64,000 nucleotides of DNA, taken from Bacteroides luti. Lineage in GTDB: Bacteria > Bacteroidota > Bacteroidia > Bacteroidales > Bacteroidaceae. Position numbers and translations under genes: made by a program. The stretch covers positions 1 to 64,000 of the forward strand of contig NZ_FQTV01000015.1 of assembly GCF_900128905.1 (NCBI RefSeq), in the 5' to 3' direction. The notes beneath the pieces are model-generated. The model had not been told where the DNA came from. It made no database searches and worked only from the letters and a program-made list of their open reading frames with translations. Below, in pieces: positions 51,550-60,797 of the stretch (its first letter is position 1; the number at the start of each line of letters is the position of its first letter).

Positions 51550-54063
51550 ATGAAACAAGAAAATTATTACCTTAAAAGAGGGAGTTGTTTTTCTTTAAAG
51601 AAACAAAAATCTTTTTATATAGGTTGCTTCAAATCAATAGGAGTGAAAGATTCTGTTATAAAATACGGAATAAAAAAGCTACTATTATTTTCAATTTTAG
51701 TTTTATTTTTTGGATCGTGTAGTAAGGATTTTGATTCTTACTACGACAGACCCTCTTGGTTAGAAGATCCAATATACCAGACTTTGCAAAGTGAGGGACG
51801 TTTCTCTAATTATTTAGAGTGTGTGGACAAAACTCTTTATAGTCAGGTCTTGAAAGGCTCAGGTAACTATACTGTTTTTGCTCCTAATGATGAAGCTTTT
51901 GCTAAGTTTCTTAAAGAAAAAGGTTATGCTTCGGTTAAAGATATACCTAAATCTGTAGCAAACCAGATAGTAAGTTATTCTTTAGTGTATAATAAATATG
52001 CATTAGAGCATTTAGGAGATGTGTTAACAACTTCTCAGTGGTCTGCAGGTGCTTCTTATAAAAAGCGTACTCCTTATTATAAAACAATTTATAAGGAAAA
52101 TGTAAACGGTAAAACAGAATGGGTAATAGATGCAAATGCACATAATGGAACATTTTCTACAGAAGTGCATAATTACAAGTATCTTCCAATTCTGACAAAC
52201 TCATACTTTACAAATAATCATTTATCATCAAGTGATTATAATACATTCTTTTCAACGAACTTTTCTGGTCAGAATGTACTAAGCGGAGAGATTGTAAAAA
52301 GTGACCTTTATTCTGAAAATGGAGTTATTCATGAAGTTAATTCTGTATCGCTCCCACTTAATAACTTCGATGAAATGTTGAAGAACGATAATTATTCAGC
52401 ATTTAAGGCTCTTCTTGATCATAAGACCTCTGATGGATCCTATCAATTTGCTAAATATACTCAGACCAATACCTTTACAGAGTATTACAAAACCCTATAT
52501 CCGGATAGTAATATTGTAGATTTATATGTAAAGGCGTATCCTTCACTACCTTTTTCTCCAAATGTTGAACTTTATTCTGGTGTTTCAGGTGCATCTGATG
52601 AAGGAGATGGATATACTATGTTTGTTCCATCTAATGAGGCTGTGAATGAGTTTGTTCAAAATAAGCTTTTGAAATATGCAAAATCAATTTCAGAACTTCC
52701 GACTGCTACTTTAACGTATTTCTTAAAAGCTCATATGAGTGATGGTATAATATGGCCAAGTCAGTATACAACTGCGCAAAATGCTAATAGTGAATTTTTT
52801 AATGAGCAGGGTGCTTCAGGAAAAACTTTTAATGAAAGTGGTATTATTGAGAAAAAAATGGCGAGCAACGGTTTTTTCTATGGTATTGATCATGTAATTA
52901 AGAGTGGATATTTTGAAACAGTTTATTCTGAAATTTTGCTTAACCCTGCTTATTCATGGTTAAATATAGCTCTTACAGGATTGTATGCTAATGATTTGTA
53001 TACAGATTTTTTAAAGAGCCCTTTATCTGGTTATACAGAAGAGAATTATACAATATTGTTACCTTCAGATGAATTGTTAAAGAGGGACGGCTTTGCTTAT
53101 GATGTTACGCAGTCAGCAGTTGGTGACCGTTTTTCTAATTCAAGTATAAAAAGTGGTACAGCACTTGATCGTTTGAAACGTCTTATTCGTATGTGCGTGT
53201 TTAAACGTATCAAAAATAATGATATAAATAGTGCGATTGTAGATTTCAATGGAAACTCTTCTATTGGCTATGATGGATTTGGCTATGCCGTGAATGATTA
53301 TGGAGATATGATCCGATTCAAGAATGGCAAAGTCCAGGCAGTGGGCAATATTTTGGATAGTGAATGGGTAACTATCACGCCAATTGCTACATTAAATAAT
53401 GGACAAGTTTTTGCTATAGACAAATTATTGGAATATAGTCCAAGAAATAGTAACCCTGCAGCAGCAGCAGGTTGGGAGGATCAGTCTATTACAACGTTTG
53501 TTGCTAATTATTTTGCAGCTAATCCTGCACAAACATCTGAATTTAAAAAATATTGGGACAAGGTATTAAGTGTTGTTTCACCAAGTATTAATGCTTCAGG
53601 GTATTATACAATTCTGATACCTACTAATGAACAGGTTAATGCAGCAGTAGCTGCTGGAAATCTTCCAGCATTAGCAAATGTTGTTGTAACCAAAGATAAA
53701 GAATGGGCCCAGGCAGTAAATTTCGTTAGCTCACAAATACTTTCAGGTACTGTATATTCGGATGATGGATTAAGCCGTTTCATTCCTGGGAATTATGTAA
53801 CAAGCAAATGTGCTACACTTTATAAGGTGAATGATTCATCTGCTGATTTAGTTGGAGTAAAGACATACGCTGAAGCTACGAAAGTTAATGGTCAGCTTGT
53901 TTTTCAGGCTAAAAATATAGAAGAAGGATCTAATATCCTGGTAAAAGGAATTGGTACATCTGGGGTGATACGAGGTGTAAACAACAGTAATGTCATGGGA
54001 CCAAGAGCTGTAATACATCTTGTAGATGGATATTTGACTTTCAAAGTAAATTCAACGAATTAA
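51550..54063 (+). CDS. Lipoprotein with four FAS1 (fasciclin) domains
   Basis: An 837-residue surface or periplasmic lipoprotein. The lipobox is FFGSC (Cys57), preceded by an unusually long 40-residue polar leader; a GTG near codon 32 could be the real start, but there is no internal ATG before the signal. FAS1-like modules begin with the conserved strand at about residues 107 (YTVFAPNDEAFAKFL), 355 (YTMFVPSNEAVNEFV), 500 (YTILLPSDELL) and 686 (YTILIPTNEQV), with closing motifs such as NGVIHEVNSV. FAS1 domains mediate adhesion or ligand contact. It is the first gene of the array, 21 nt before susC, and could serve as a surface binding protein for that receptor (inference). Confidence 0.88.
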   Translation: MKQENYYLKRGSCFSLKKQKSFYIGCFKSIGVKDSVIKYGIKKLLLFSILVLFFGSCSKDFDSYYDRPSWLEDPIYQTLQSEGRFSNYLECVDKTLYSQVLKGSGNYTVFAPNDEAFAKFLKEKGYASVKDIPKSVANQIVSYSLVYNKYALEHLGDVLTTSQWSAGASYKKRTPYYKTIYKENVNGKTEWVIDANAHNGTFSTEVHNYKYLPILTNSYFTNNHLSSSDYNTFFSTNFSGQNVLSGEIVKSDLYSENGVIHEVNSVSLPLNNFDEMLKNDNYSAFKALLDHKTSDGSYQFAKYTQTNTFTEYYKTLYPDSNIVDLYVKAYPSLPFSPNVELYSGVSGASDEGDGYTMFVPSNEAVNEFVQNKLLKYAKSISELPTATLTYFLKAHMSDGIIWPSQYTTAQNANSEFFNEQGASGKTFNESGIIEKKMASNGFFYGIDHVIKSGYFETVYSEILLNPAYSWLNIALTGLYANDLYTDFLKSPLSGYTEENYTILLPSDELLKRDGFAYDVTQSAVGDRFSNSSIKSGTALDRLKRLIRMCVFKRIKNNDINSAIVDFNGNSSIGYDGFGYAVNDYGDMIRFKNGKVQAVGNILDSEWVTITPIATLNNGQVFAIDKLLEYSPRNSNPAAAAGWEDQSITTFVANYFAANPAQTSEFKKYWDKVLSVVSPSINASGYYTILIPTNEQVNAAVAAGNLPALANVVVTKDKEWAQAVNFVSSQILSGTVYSDDGLSRFIPGNYVTSKCATLYKVNDSSADLVGVKTYAEATKVNGQLVFQAKNIEEGSNILVKGIGTSGVIRGVNNSNVMGPRAVIHLVDGYLTFKVNSTN

Positions 54064-54084
54064 TAACCTTAAATATATGAATCA

Positions 54085-57000
54085 ATGAAAAGAGTATTTT
54101 ATATATATCTCTTACTCATTTTTTTGAGTTGCTTACCGGGCTTAACTTTTGCACAATCAAAAGTTATGATTCGTGGTGTTGTAACTTCGACATCAGACAA
54201 ATCGACGTTACCAGGTGCAAATATACAACTGATTAACAAAGATGGGCGTGTGGTAAGTTATGCCGTTACAGATATGGATGGTAATTACAGTTTGATGTCT
54301 GATATGAAGAATGGAGATAAGTTAGTTGTTACTTATGCTGGTTTTCAAAAACAAACTCTTACTGTTAATAACCGTACAAAAGTAGATATTGCTTTAGTTC
54401 AGACTGATGTAATGATCGAAGGAGCTGTTGTTGTTGGACGCAAGAAGGTAAGCAATGGTATGATGAATATCAATGAAAGAGATTTAACTACTGCTGCTAC
54501 TACTATAGGACTTAAAGATTTAGCAGAACTTACAGGTGCTTCTGTTGAAGATGCATTGCAGGGGCGTATTGCCGGAGTTGATATTGTTGCTAGCTCAGGT
54601 ACTCCTGGTGCAGGTATGTCTATACGTATTCGTGGAACCACTTCAATTAATGGTTCTTCACAGCCATTAATTATCGTGGATGGTTTTCCTTATGAAACAA
54701 CAATTTCTTCTGATTTTGACTTTGCAAATGCTGATGAAGAAGAATATTCTCAGATGTTGAATATTGCTCCGGATGATATAAAGGAAATAACAGTATTGAA
54801 AGATGCTGCTGCTACAGCTATTTGGGGATCTCGTGCAGCCAATGGTGTTTTACAGATTACAACTAAAAGAGGTGCAGTTAGCAAGCCTCGTGTTTCTTAT
54901 TCATTTAAAGGATCAATTGATAAATTACCAAGAGGTATTCCTACATTATCTGGTGATCAATACAATACGTTGATACAGGATGAAATGATGAATAGTGGGA
55001 TCGCATTTAATCCTAATACATATCCGGAATTTGCTAATGATGTTAATAATCCGTACTATTTTTATAACTACGGACAAAATACAAACTGGTTTGATGAAGT
55101 TACCCGTACTGGTTTTACACAAGACCATAATATTTCTATTAGTGGGGGTGGGGATAAGGCTCAGTATAGAGCTTCTGTTGGCTATTATAATCAGCAAGGA
55201 ACAACAATAGGAACAGACTTTACACGTATTTCAACTCGTTTAAATGTAGACTATAATGTGTCTGAAAAACTTAAATTCCAGGCAAGTATGTCATATACAC
55301 ACGGAGAAAATAATCGTAATTATATCTCTTATTTGAGCAACAGTAAAGATGTGGGTGAAATGGCCTATACAAAAATGCCAAACATGAGTGTTTATGAATA
55401 TAACGCACTAGGCCTGTTAACCGGTAATTATTTCTCTCCATTAGAATCTCCTCAGGGATACTGGAACTCCACTTCTCAAAGTGGAATCTATAATCCTGTA
55501 GCTATGGCTAATGAAGGCTTGTATAAATCAATAAGTGATCGTATTATTCCGAATCTTACTTTAGTCTGGACACCGTTCACTTTCTTACGTTATCAGTTTG
55601 ATGTAGGCTTTGATGTTATGAATAATAAGAACAATGCATTTTTGCCACAAACAGCTACAGGTCGTCCCTGGAATGAAATAAGCGTAAACAGAGCTGATGA
55701 TGTTGATGGCGAAGCTTTCACTATTCAAACTTATAATAAATTGATTTTTACTCCTAATTTAGGAGAAAAGCATGATTTACAAGTCTTGCTGGGTACATCT
55801 ACTAACGATAAGTCTTCTGCAAGTTATAAGTCTACTACAGGTAATAATGCAAGTCCTTATTTAAAGGACCCTTCTATTGCTTCACGTGTAGCCGGGCAAA
55901 GTGTTTTAGGTATTTATTCAGGAAGTTCACAAAACAGATCGGTTTCTTTTTTTGCAAATGCTCAGTATAGTCTGTTAGACCGTTATATCGTTTCTGGTAA
56001 CATTCGTACAGACGGAAGCTCTCGTTTTGGTAGATCTTATCGTTGGGGTAGTTTTCCTAGTATCTCTGCCCGATGGAGAATTTCAGGTGAGCCTTTTATG
56101 AAAGGATTAAAATGGCTTGATGAATTAAGCTTACGTGCCAGCTATGGGGTAAATGGTAATGCTCCAAAATCAGATTTTGGTCATATCAGTACTTATGGTA
56201 TATATGATTATAATTATCTGGGTTCCGCAGGGACTTATCCCAATAATCTAGAATTAATAGACCTCCGTTGGGAAAGATCTATTCAGAAGAATTTTGGTGT
56301 AAACTTTGCTGCATTCAATAATCGTTTTAATGTTGATTTTGAATTATATAAGAAAAGAACAAACGACTTATTCTTTTATGGATTGGACATCCCAACATCA
56401 ACCGGTTTCTCTTCTGTTGATATGAACGTGGGAGTTATGGATAACCAGGGATGGGAGCTATCTGTAATGACTACTCCGGTAAAAACGAAAGATTTTACAT
56501 TTAGCTTTAATTTTAACATTGCTCGTAATGAGAACTTTGTGCGTAGTATTTCAGAACAATATCCAATGGAATCAGGAGTAAGTACTGCAAATGGTTCATA
56601 TATCAGACGATTTGAGATAGACCAACCTTTAGGTTCATTTTATGGATATAAGTATAATGGTGTTTACTTGAATAAGGATCAGACCATTGCCCGTGATAAA
56701 AATGGAGGCAAAATATTTACATATAATGATGCAGGTGAAAGAGTTCCGGTGCAAATGCGCTTTGGGTATCCTTCAATTGACTATCAATTTCAGGAAGGAG
56801 ATGCTAAATATGAAGACTTGAATCATGACGGTAATATTGATTATCTGGATATCGTTTATTTGGGTAATGCCAATCCTTTGTTTCAGGGAGGATTTGGTCC
56901 AAGTTTTAGATATAAAAACTTTACGCTGAATCTATATTTTAACTACCGCTACGGAAATGATATTGTGAATTCAGCTAAGATGAATATGGAGAATATGTAT

Positions 57001-57390
57001 AGCTTTAATAATCAAAGTACAGCAGTCTTGAACAGATGGAGGCACTCTTATGAGAATGAGGCTGATGCACCAGAAGGTTTGCTTCCAAGGGCTCTTTATA
57101 AAAAAGGATATAATTACCTGGGATCAGACAGGTTTATTGAAGATGGTTCTTTCCTACGTTTTAAATCATTGACATTTAAGTATACTTTCGATCGGAAAAT
57201 GTTAGCTAAAACATTTTTAAACGATGCTTCTATTTATCTGACAATGCAGAACTTATTCGTTTGGACAAATTATACAGGACAAGATCCGGAAGTCTCAGTA
57301 GGTGGTAGTGATCCTTTCAAAACAGGATATGATTATGCAACAACTCCACGTAGTAAAGAATATACTTTAGGATTATCTCTAACCTTTTAA
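54085..57390 (+). CDS. susC: SusC/RagA family TonB-linked outer membrane protein
   Basis: TonB-dependent importer of 1101 residues for large ligands, usually glycans or peptides. Signal peptide 1-24 (LTFAQ). A CarboxypepD_reg-like domain (about 28-105; IRGVVTSTSDKSTLPGANIQLI), TonB-box-like IEGAVVVG (about 112-119), plug with EDALQGRIAGVDIVASSGTPG, IRIRGTTSINGSSQPLIIVDG and TVLKDAAATAIWGSRAANGVLQITTKRG, then a 22-strand barrel ending GLSLTF. It is paired with a SusD gene 12 nt downstream, the standard SusCD layout. No STN domain is seen, so transenvelope signalling through an anti-sigma factor is not expected. Confidence 0.95.
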   Translation: MKRVFYIYLLLIFLSCLPGLTFAQSKVMIRGVVTSTSDKSTLPGANIQLINKDGRVVSYAVTDMDGNYSLMSDMKNGDKLVVTYAGFQKQTLTVNNRTKVDIALVQTDVMIEGAVVVGRKKVSNGMMNINERDLTTAATTIGLKDLAELTGASVEDALQGRIAGVDIVASSGTPGAGMSIRIRGTTSINGSSQPLIIVDGFPYETTISSDFDFANADEEEYSQMLNIAPDDIKEITVLKDAAATAIWGSRAANGVLQITTKRGAVSKPRVSYSFKGSIDKLPRGIPTLSGDQYNTLIQDEMMNSGIAFNPNTYPEFANDVNNPYYFYNYGQNTNWFDEVTRTGFTQDHNISISGGGDKAQYRASVGYYNQQGTTIGTDFTRISTRLNVDYNVSEKLKFQASMSYTHGENNRNYISYLSNSKDVGEMAYTKMPNMSVYEYNALGLLTGNYFSPLESPQGYWNSTSQSGIYNPVAMANEGLYKSISDRIIPNLTLVWTPFTFLRYQFDVGFDVMNNKNNAFLPQTATGRPWNEISVNRADDVDGEAFTIQTYNKLIFTPNLGEKHDLQVLLGTSTNDKSSASYKSTTGNNASPYLKDPSIASRVAGQSVLGIYSGSSQNRSVSFFANAQYSLLDRYIVSGNIRTDGSSRFGRSYRWGSFPSISARWRISGEPFMKGLKWLDELSLRASYGVNGNAPKSDFGHISTYGIYDYNYLGSAGTYPNNLELIDLRWERSIQKNFGVNFAAFNNRFNVDFELYKKRTNDLFFYGLDIPTSTGFSSVDMNVGVMDNQGWELSVMTTPVKTKDFTFSFNFNIARNENFVRSISEQYPMESGVSTANGSYIRRFEIDQPLGSFYGYKYNGVYLNKDQTIARDKNGGKIFTYNDAGERVPVQMRFGYPSIDYQFQEGDAKYEDLNHDGNIDYLDIVYLGNANPLFQGGFGPSFRYKNFTLNLYFNYRYGNDIVNSAKMNMENMYSFNNQSTAVLNRWRHSYENEADAPEGLLPRALYKKGYNYLGSDRFIEDGSFLRFKSLTFKYTFDRKMLAKTFLNDASIYLTMQNLFVWTNYTGQDPEVSVGGSDPFKTGYDYATTPRSKEYTLGLSLTF

Positions 57391-57402
57391 TTAAAGAACT
57401 AT

Positions 57403-59007
57403 ATGAAAAAATATATAATAATATGTATCGCACTACTTACTCAATTTTGTATATTGAGTTCCTGTGACGACTATTTGGCCTTAAAACCTACAGATGGAGT
57501 TCCCCGGCAAGATTACTGGAAAACAAAGGAAGATGTTGCATCTTTTACAACAGGTCTTTATTCTTCCATGTTAAATGGGGATATGGTAACACGAATGTTT
57601 CTTTGGGGAGAGGCCAGAGCTGATATGATTCAATCGGGAAACCGAAAGATTGATGCTAATATACAACGAATTATAGAAGGAGAAATTTCTTCTGACAATA
57701 AGTATTGTTCCTGGACTCCATTTTATAAAACGATCAATCAGTGCAACACTCTTTTAAAATATGCACCAGATGCACAGGCAAATGACCCTTCATTTTCAGA
57801 AAAGGCATTGAAGGAGTATGAAGCACAGGCTGTTGCTATACGTACCTTGATGTATTTTTATCTTGTGAAAACTTTTGGAGATGTACCTTTTTCTTTAGAA
57901 GCTTATGTAGATAATTCACAAAAGATGAGTATGCCTAAAGTTAGCCAAACTGTTATTTTAGATTCTCTAGTAGCTCAATTAGGAAGAGTAGAAGCTAATA
58001 TTCCTTATAACTATGGAACGGATGCTGCCCAGAACAAAGGACGGATTACCCGTTATGCAGCAGATGCCCTTTTAGCTGATATTTATTTATGGAAAGAGGA
58101 TTATGAAAATTGTGTAAAGATGTGTGATAAAGTAATTCTTTCCGGACAATATGCATTAGTATCAGTTTCCCGATCTATGGAAGTAACCACAGGAGCTACA
58201 GTTGAGGAAAATGATACTGTTTATCATCCGTCAGCTTCCAGTGTTGCTTCATTATATAATAAAGTATATGCAGAAGGAAATAGTATTGAAAGTATTTTTG
58301 AACTTCAATTTGAGACTGACATTCTTAATCCGTTTTATAGCATGATGACACAAACAGTTGCTACTGTTATGGCCAAAACAGATGTGCTATCAGAAGAAAT
58401 ATATATTCCTACGTCAAAGGATGATAATTCTTATTATGACATTCGTTCAAATCTTGCTTCAAAAAATGGGTATATATGGAAATATGTTGGTAAGGAACTG
58501 GATGGCTCTACTTTCAGAGCTGAAACAGAGATGACTGCCAACTGGATTATATACCGATTATCAGATGTTTTGCTGATGAAAGCCGAAGCTTTAACTCAAA
58601 TAGGTATTAAATCTGGAGAGCAATCATATTTAAAAGAAGCTCGTGCTTGTATAGAAAAAGTCAGAGTCAGAGCAAATGCTGTAGAATCTACCGATCTTAC
58701 TTTTGGACAAACAGAGTTTGACGGTAAAACTTTGGAGAATTTTGTTCTGCAGGAACGTGCCCGTGAATTTGCTTTCGAAGGTAAACGTTGGTTTGATGTG
58801 TTACGTCAGGCAAAACGTGATAACTATGCAGGAACAAATCTGGATTATTTGACTCAGTTAGCTGTGTATAGTGCCCCTGCTGATAAAGTATTCAGCCTTC
58901 AGACAAAATATAAAAATCATAAGAGCCATTATCTTCCAATATCCAAATCAGAATTGGAAACAAATCCGGCTCTAGTACAAAATGAATTCTATGGTGAAAA
59001 TAAATAA
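57403..59007 (+). CDS. susD: SusD/RagB family nutrient-binding outer membrane lipoprotein
   Basis: Surface lipoprotein of 534 residues that forms the lid of its SusC partner. Lipobox LSSC (Cys21, then DDYLALKPTDG). The first conserved block is DYWKTKEDVASFTTGLYSSM. TPR-like helices lie about 90-260. The family C-terminal signature FVLQERAREFAFEGKRWFDVLRQAKRD is at about 447-473. The end NPALVQNEFY is also typical, although the usual Q-NPGY form is altered. It follows susC by 12 nt and is followed after 4 nt by a FAS1 lipoprotein gene. The ligand is unknown. Confidence 0.94.
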   Translation: MKKYIIICIALLTQFCILSSCDDYLALKPTDGVPRQDYWKTKEDVASFTTGLYSSMLNGDMVTRMFLWGEARADMIQSGNRKIDANIQRIIEGEISSDNKYCSWTPFYKTINQCNTLLKYAPDAQANDPSFSEKALKEYEAQAVAIRTLMYFYLVKTFGDVPFSLEAYVDNSQKMSMPKVSQTVILDSLVAQLGRVEANIPYNYGTDAAQNKGRITRYAADALLADIYLWKEDYENCVKMCDKVILSGQYALVSVSRSMEVTTGATVEENDTVYHPSASSVASLYNKVYAEGNSIESIFELQFETDILNPFYSMMTQTVATVMAKTDVLSEEIYIPTSKDDNSYYDIRSNLASKNGYIWKYVGKELDGSTFRAETEMTANWIIYRLSDVLLMKAEALTQIGIKSGEQSYLKEARACIEKVRVRANAVESTDLTFGQTEFDGKTLENFVLQERAREFAFEGKRWFDVLRQAKRDNYAGTNLDYLTQLAVYSAPADKVFSLQTKYKNHKSHYLPISKSELETNPALVQNEFYGENK

Positions 59008-59011
59008 AGCT

Positions 59012-60775
59012 ATGAAACGAAATAAATTAATAAACATTAGTTTGCCAATATGGCTGTTCTGTGTTTTGGCTTTGATAACGGGATTATCCTCTTGTGAAAC
59101 AGAGCTTGAGAAAGGAGTGTACAAAACAGCTGATTTGCAAATGATAGATGAATATATGGAGAATAAGGATGCAAACCTTTCCGAGTTTCTTCAGATTATT
59201 GATAAGGCAGATTATCGTGGTATGTTGCATGCCTATGGAACATATACTTGTTTTGCCCCAACAAATGCGGCTATCGACAATTATTTAAAAGAAAAAGGTA
59301 AGACACTTGAAGGGCTGACTAAAGAAGAAGCTGAACAAATAGTGAAATTTCATGTAATAAACGACACTATCTCGACTTTAGATTTTGTAGATGGACGTCT
59401 TCCATCTACAAATATAAACAGAGATTATCTGACTACTAAAACAGAAGTGGATAATGCCGGAGACGTTTATATAAAAGTAAATCGACAGGCACGAATAACT
59501 GCTAAAAATATTTTATTAGGAAATGGCTACATCCATGTTGTTGATAATGTGCTGAAGCCGGCACAATTAACTTTAGCTCAAACATTTGCAGCTTTGCCCG
59601 ATGCTGAGTATTCTTTAATGAAAGAAATTGCTGTTGCAGCTGATTTTAATTCAACTCTTCAGACTCAGGAAAGTGGAAAGTACTTTACCTTCTTTGTTCA
59701 GGATAATAAGACTTTTGAAGATTTAGGAATCAAGACTGTAGAAGACCTTCTGGTTCGTTTACGCAAGAATTCTCCTGCAATATCTGATGATAAAGTCTTG
59801 TTATATAATTTTCTCGCTTATCATACCGTTGGTGGCAGAGTATATGTTACAGACTTAATGGCGACTTCCAGTTTGCCAACATTAGTAAAAAATCAACCTC
59901 TTACATTTCAGTTGAATAATGAATTCCTTGTTATTAATGAATTTAAAGTGGGGCAGTTAAATGAAGAAGGAATTCAGGTTGACAGAAATAGTGAATATTC
60001 AGACCTTACATGTACAAATGGCGTTATGCATCGTATTTTAGGTCAGATTGAAATAAAGAAGCGTAAAGCATATCGTGTCTATTGGGATATGGCAGATATG
60101 CCAGAGATAAAAGCTTTAAAAGGTTATCGTAAGGCAGGTACTACTCAGGTATTCTTATCAGGAGAATTATCGGAAATGACTTGGGGTGGTAAAAGTAATC
60201 CAACTGTTACTTATATTGCTAATGGAACAAGCTGGAACGAAAAAGGACAATATGTTTATGGCGATATGATGAGATTCAGAATTTGTACCAATGTAATGCA
60301 GTGGGTAGAATTTAAAATGCCGCTTTTAGTAGAAGGTACATACAAAGTTTGGATCAGCTGGAGACGTGCCAATCCTGCAACTTTCCGTACTTCATTTAAA
60401 CAAGATGGTCAGGAAGACCAGATTTTACCAACAGTTGTTGATATGTCTTCCTATATGCCTATTTACTGGCAAAACACAGAAAAAACAATTCTCGACGGTG
60501 ATAAAATGGAATCTGAAGGCTGGAAACAATATAATGCAAAGAAAGTAAACAGTGTAATGTGCTGCAAACTGATGGGAACTATTAAAGTTTTGTCAACAGG
60601 CAGACACATACTTCGTTTGGATGCATTGAGTGGTAGTAAAGGTTATGGTAATGACTGGGATATGATTCAGTTTATTCCTGTTGATGAAGACCAGCAATGG
60701 CCTAAAATAGCGATGAATGGCGACTGGATAGAAAATGGAACTCTTGATAATCAGATTTTCCCTGATGGACAGTAA
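59012..60775 (+). CDS. Lipoprotein with two FAS1 domains and a C-terminal beta-sandwich-like domain
   Basis: A 587-residue lipoprotein from this start. Lipobox LSSC (Cys28, then ETELEKGVYK). FAS1 module 1 has YTCFAPTNAAIDNYLKEKG and NGYIHVVDNVLKP; module 2 has YFTFFVQDNKTFEDLGI and NGVMHRILGQIEI. After about residue 345 the protein changes to a strand-rich region with many aromatic residues (VYWDMADMPEIKALKGY, WVEFKMPLLVEGTYKVWISWRRA) ending in WDMIQFIPVDED. That end resembles the last strand of carbohydrate-binding-like sandwiches. The longer frame from 58982 overlaps susD; ATG 59012 gives a normal signal peptide. Confidence 0.86.
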   Translation: MKRNKLINISLPIWLFCVLALITGLSSCETELEKGVYKTADLQMIDEYMENKDANLSEFLQIIDKADYRGMLHAYGTYTCFAPTNAAIDNYLKEKGKTLEGLTKEEAEQIVKFHVINDTISTLDFVDGRLPSTNINRDYLTTKTEVDNAGDVYIKVNRQARITAKNILLGNGYIHVVDNVLKPAQLTLAQTFAALPDAEYSLMKEIAVAADFNSTLQTQESGKYFTFFVQDNKTFEDLGIKTVEDLLVRLRKNSPAISDDKVLLYNFLAYHTVGGRVYVTDLMATSSLPTLVKNQPLTFQLNNEFLVINEFKVGQLNEEGIQVDRNSEYSDLTCTNGVMHRILGQIEIKKRKAYRVYWDMADMPEIKALKGYRKAGTTQVFLSGELSEMTWGGKSNPTVTYIANGTSWNEKGQYVYGDMMRFRICTNVMQWVEFKMPLLVEGTYKVWISWRRANPATFRTSFKQDGQEDQILPTVVDMSSYMPIYWQNTEKTILDGDKMESEGWKQYNAKKVNSVMCCKLMGTIKVLSTGRHILRLDALSGSKGYGNDWDMIQFIPVDEDQQWPKIAMNGDWIENGTLDNQIFPDGQ

Positions 60776-60797
60776 ATAATATAAATAAATAAATATA

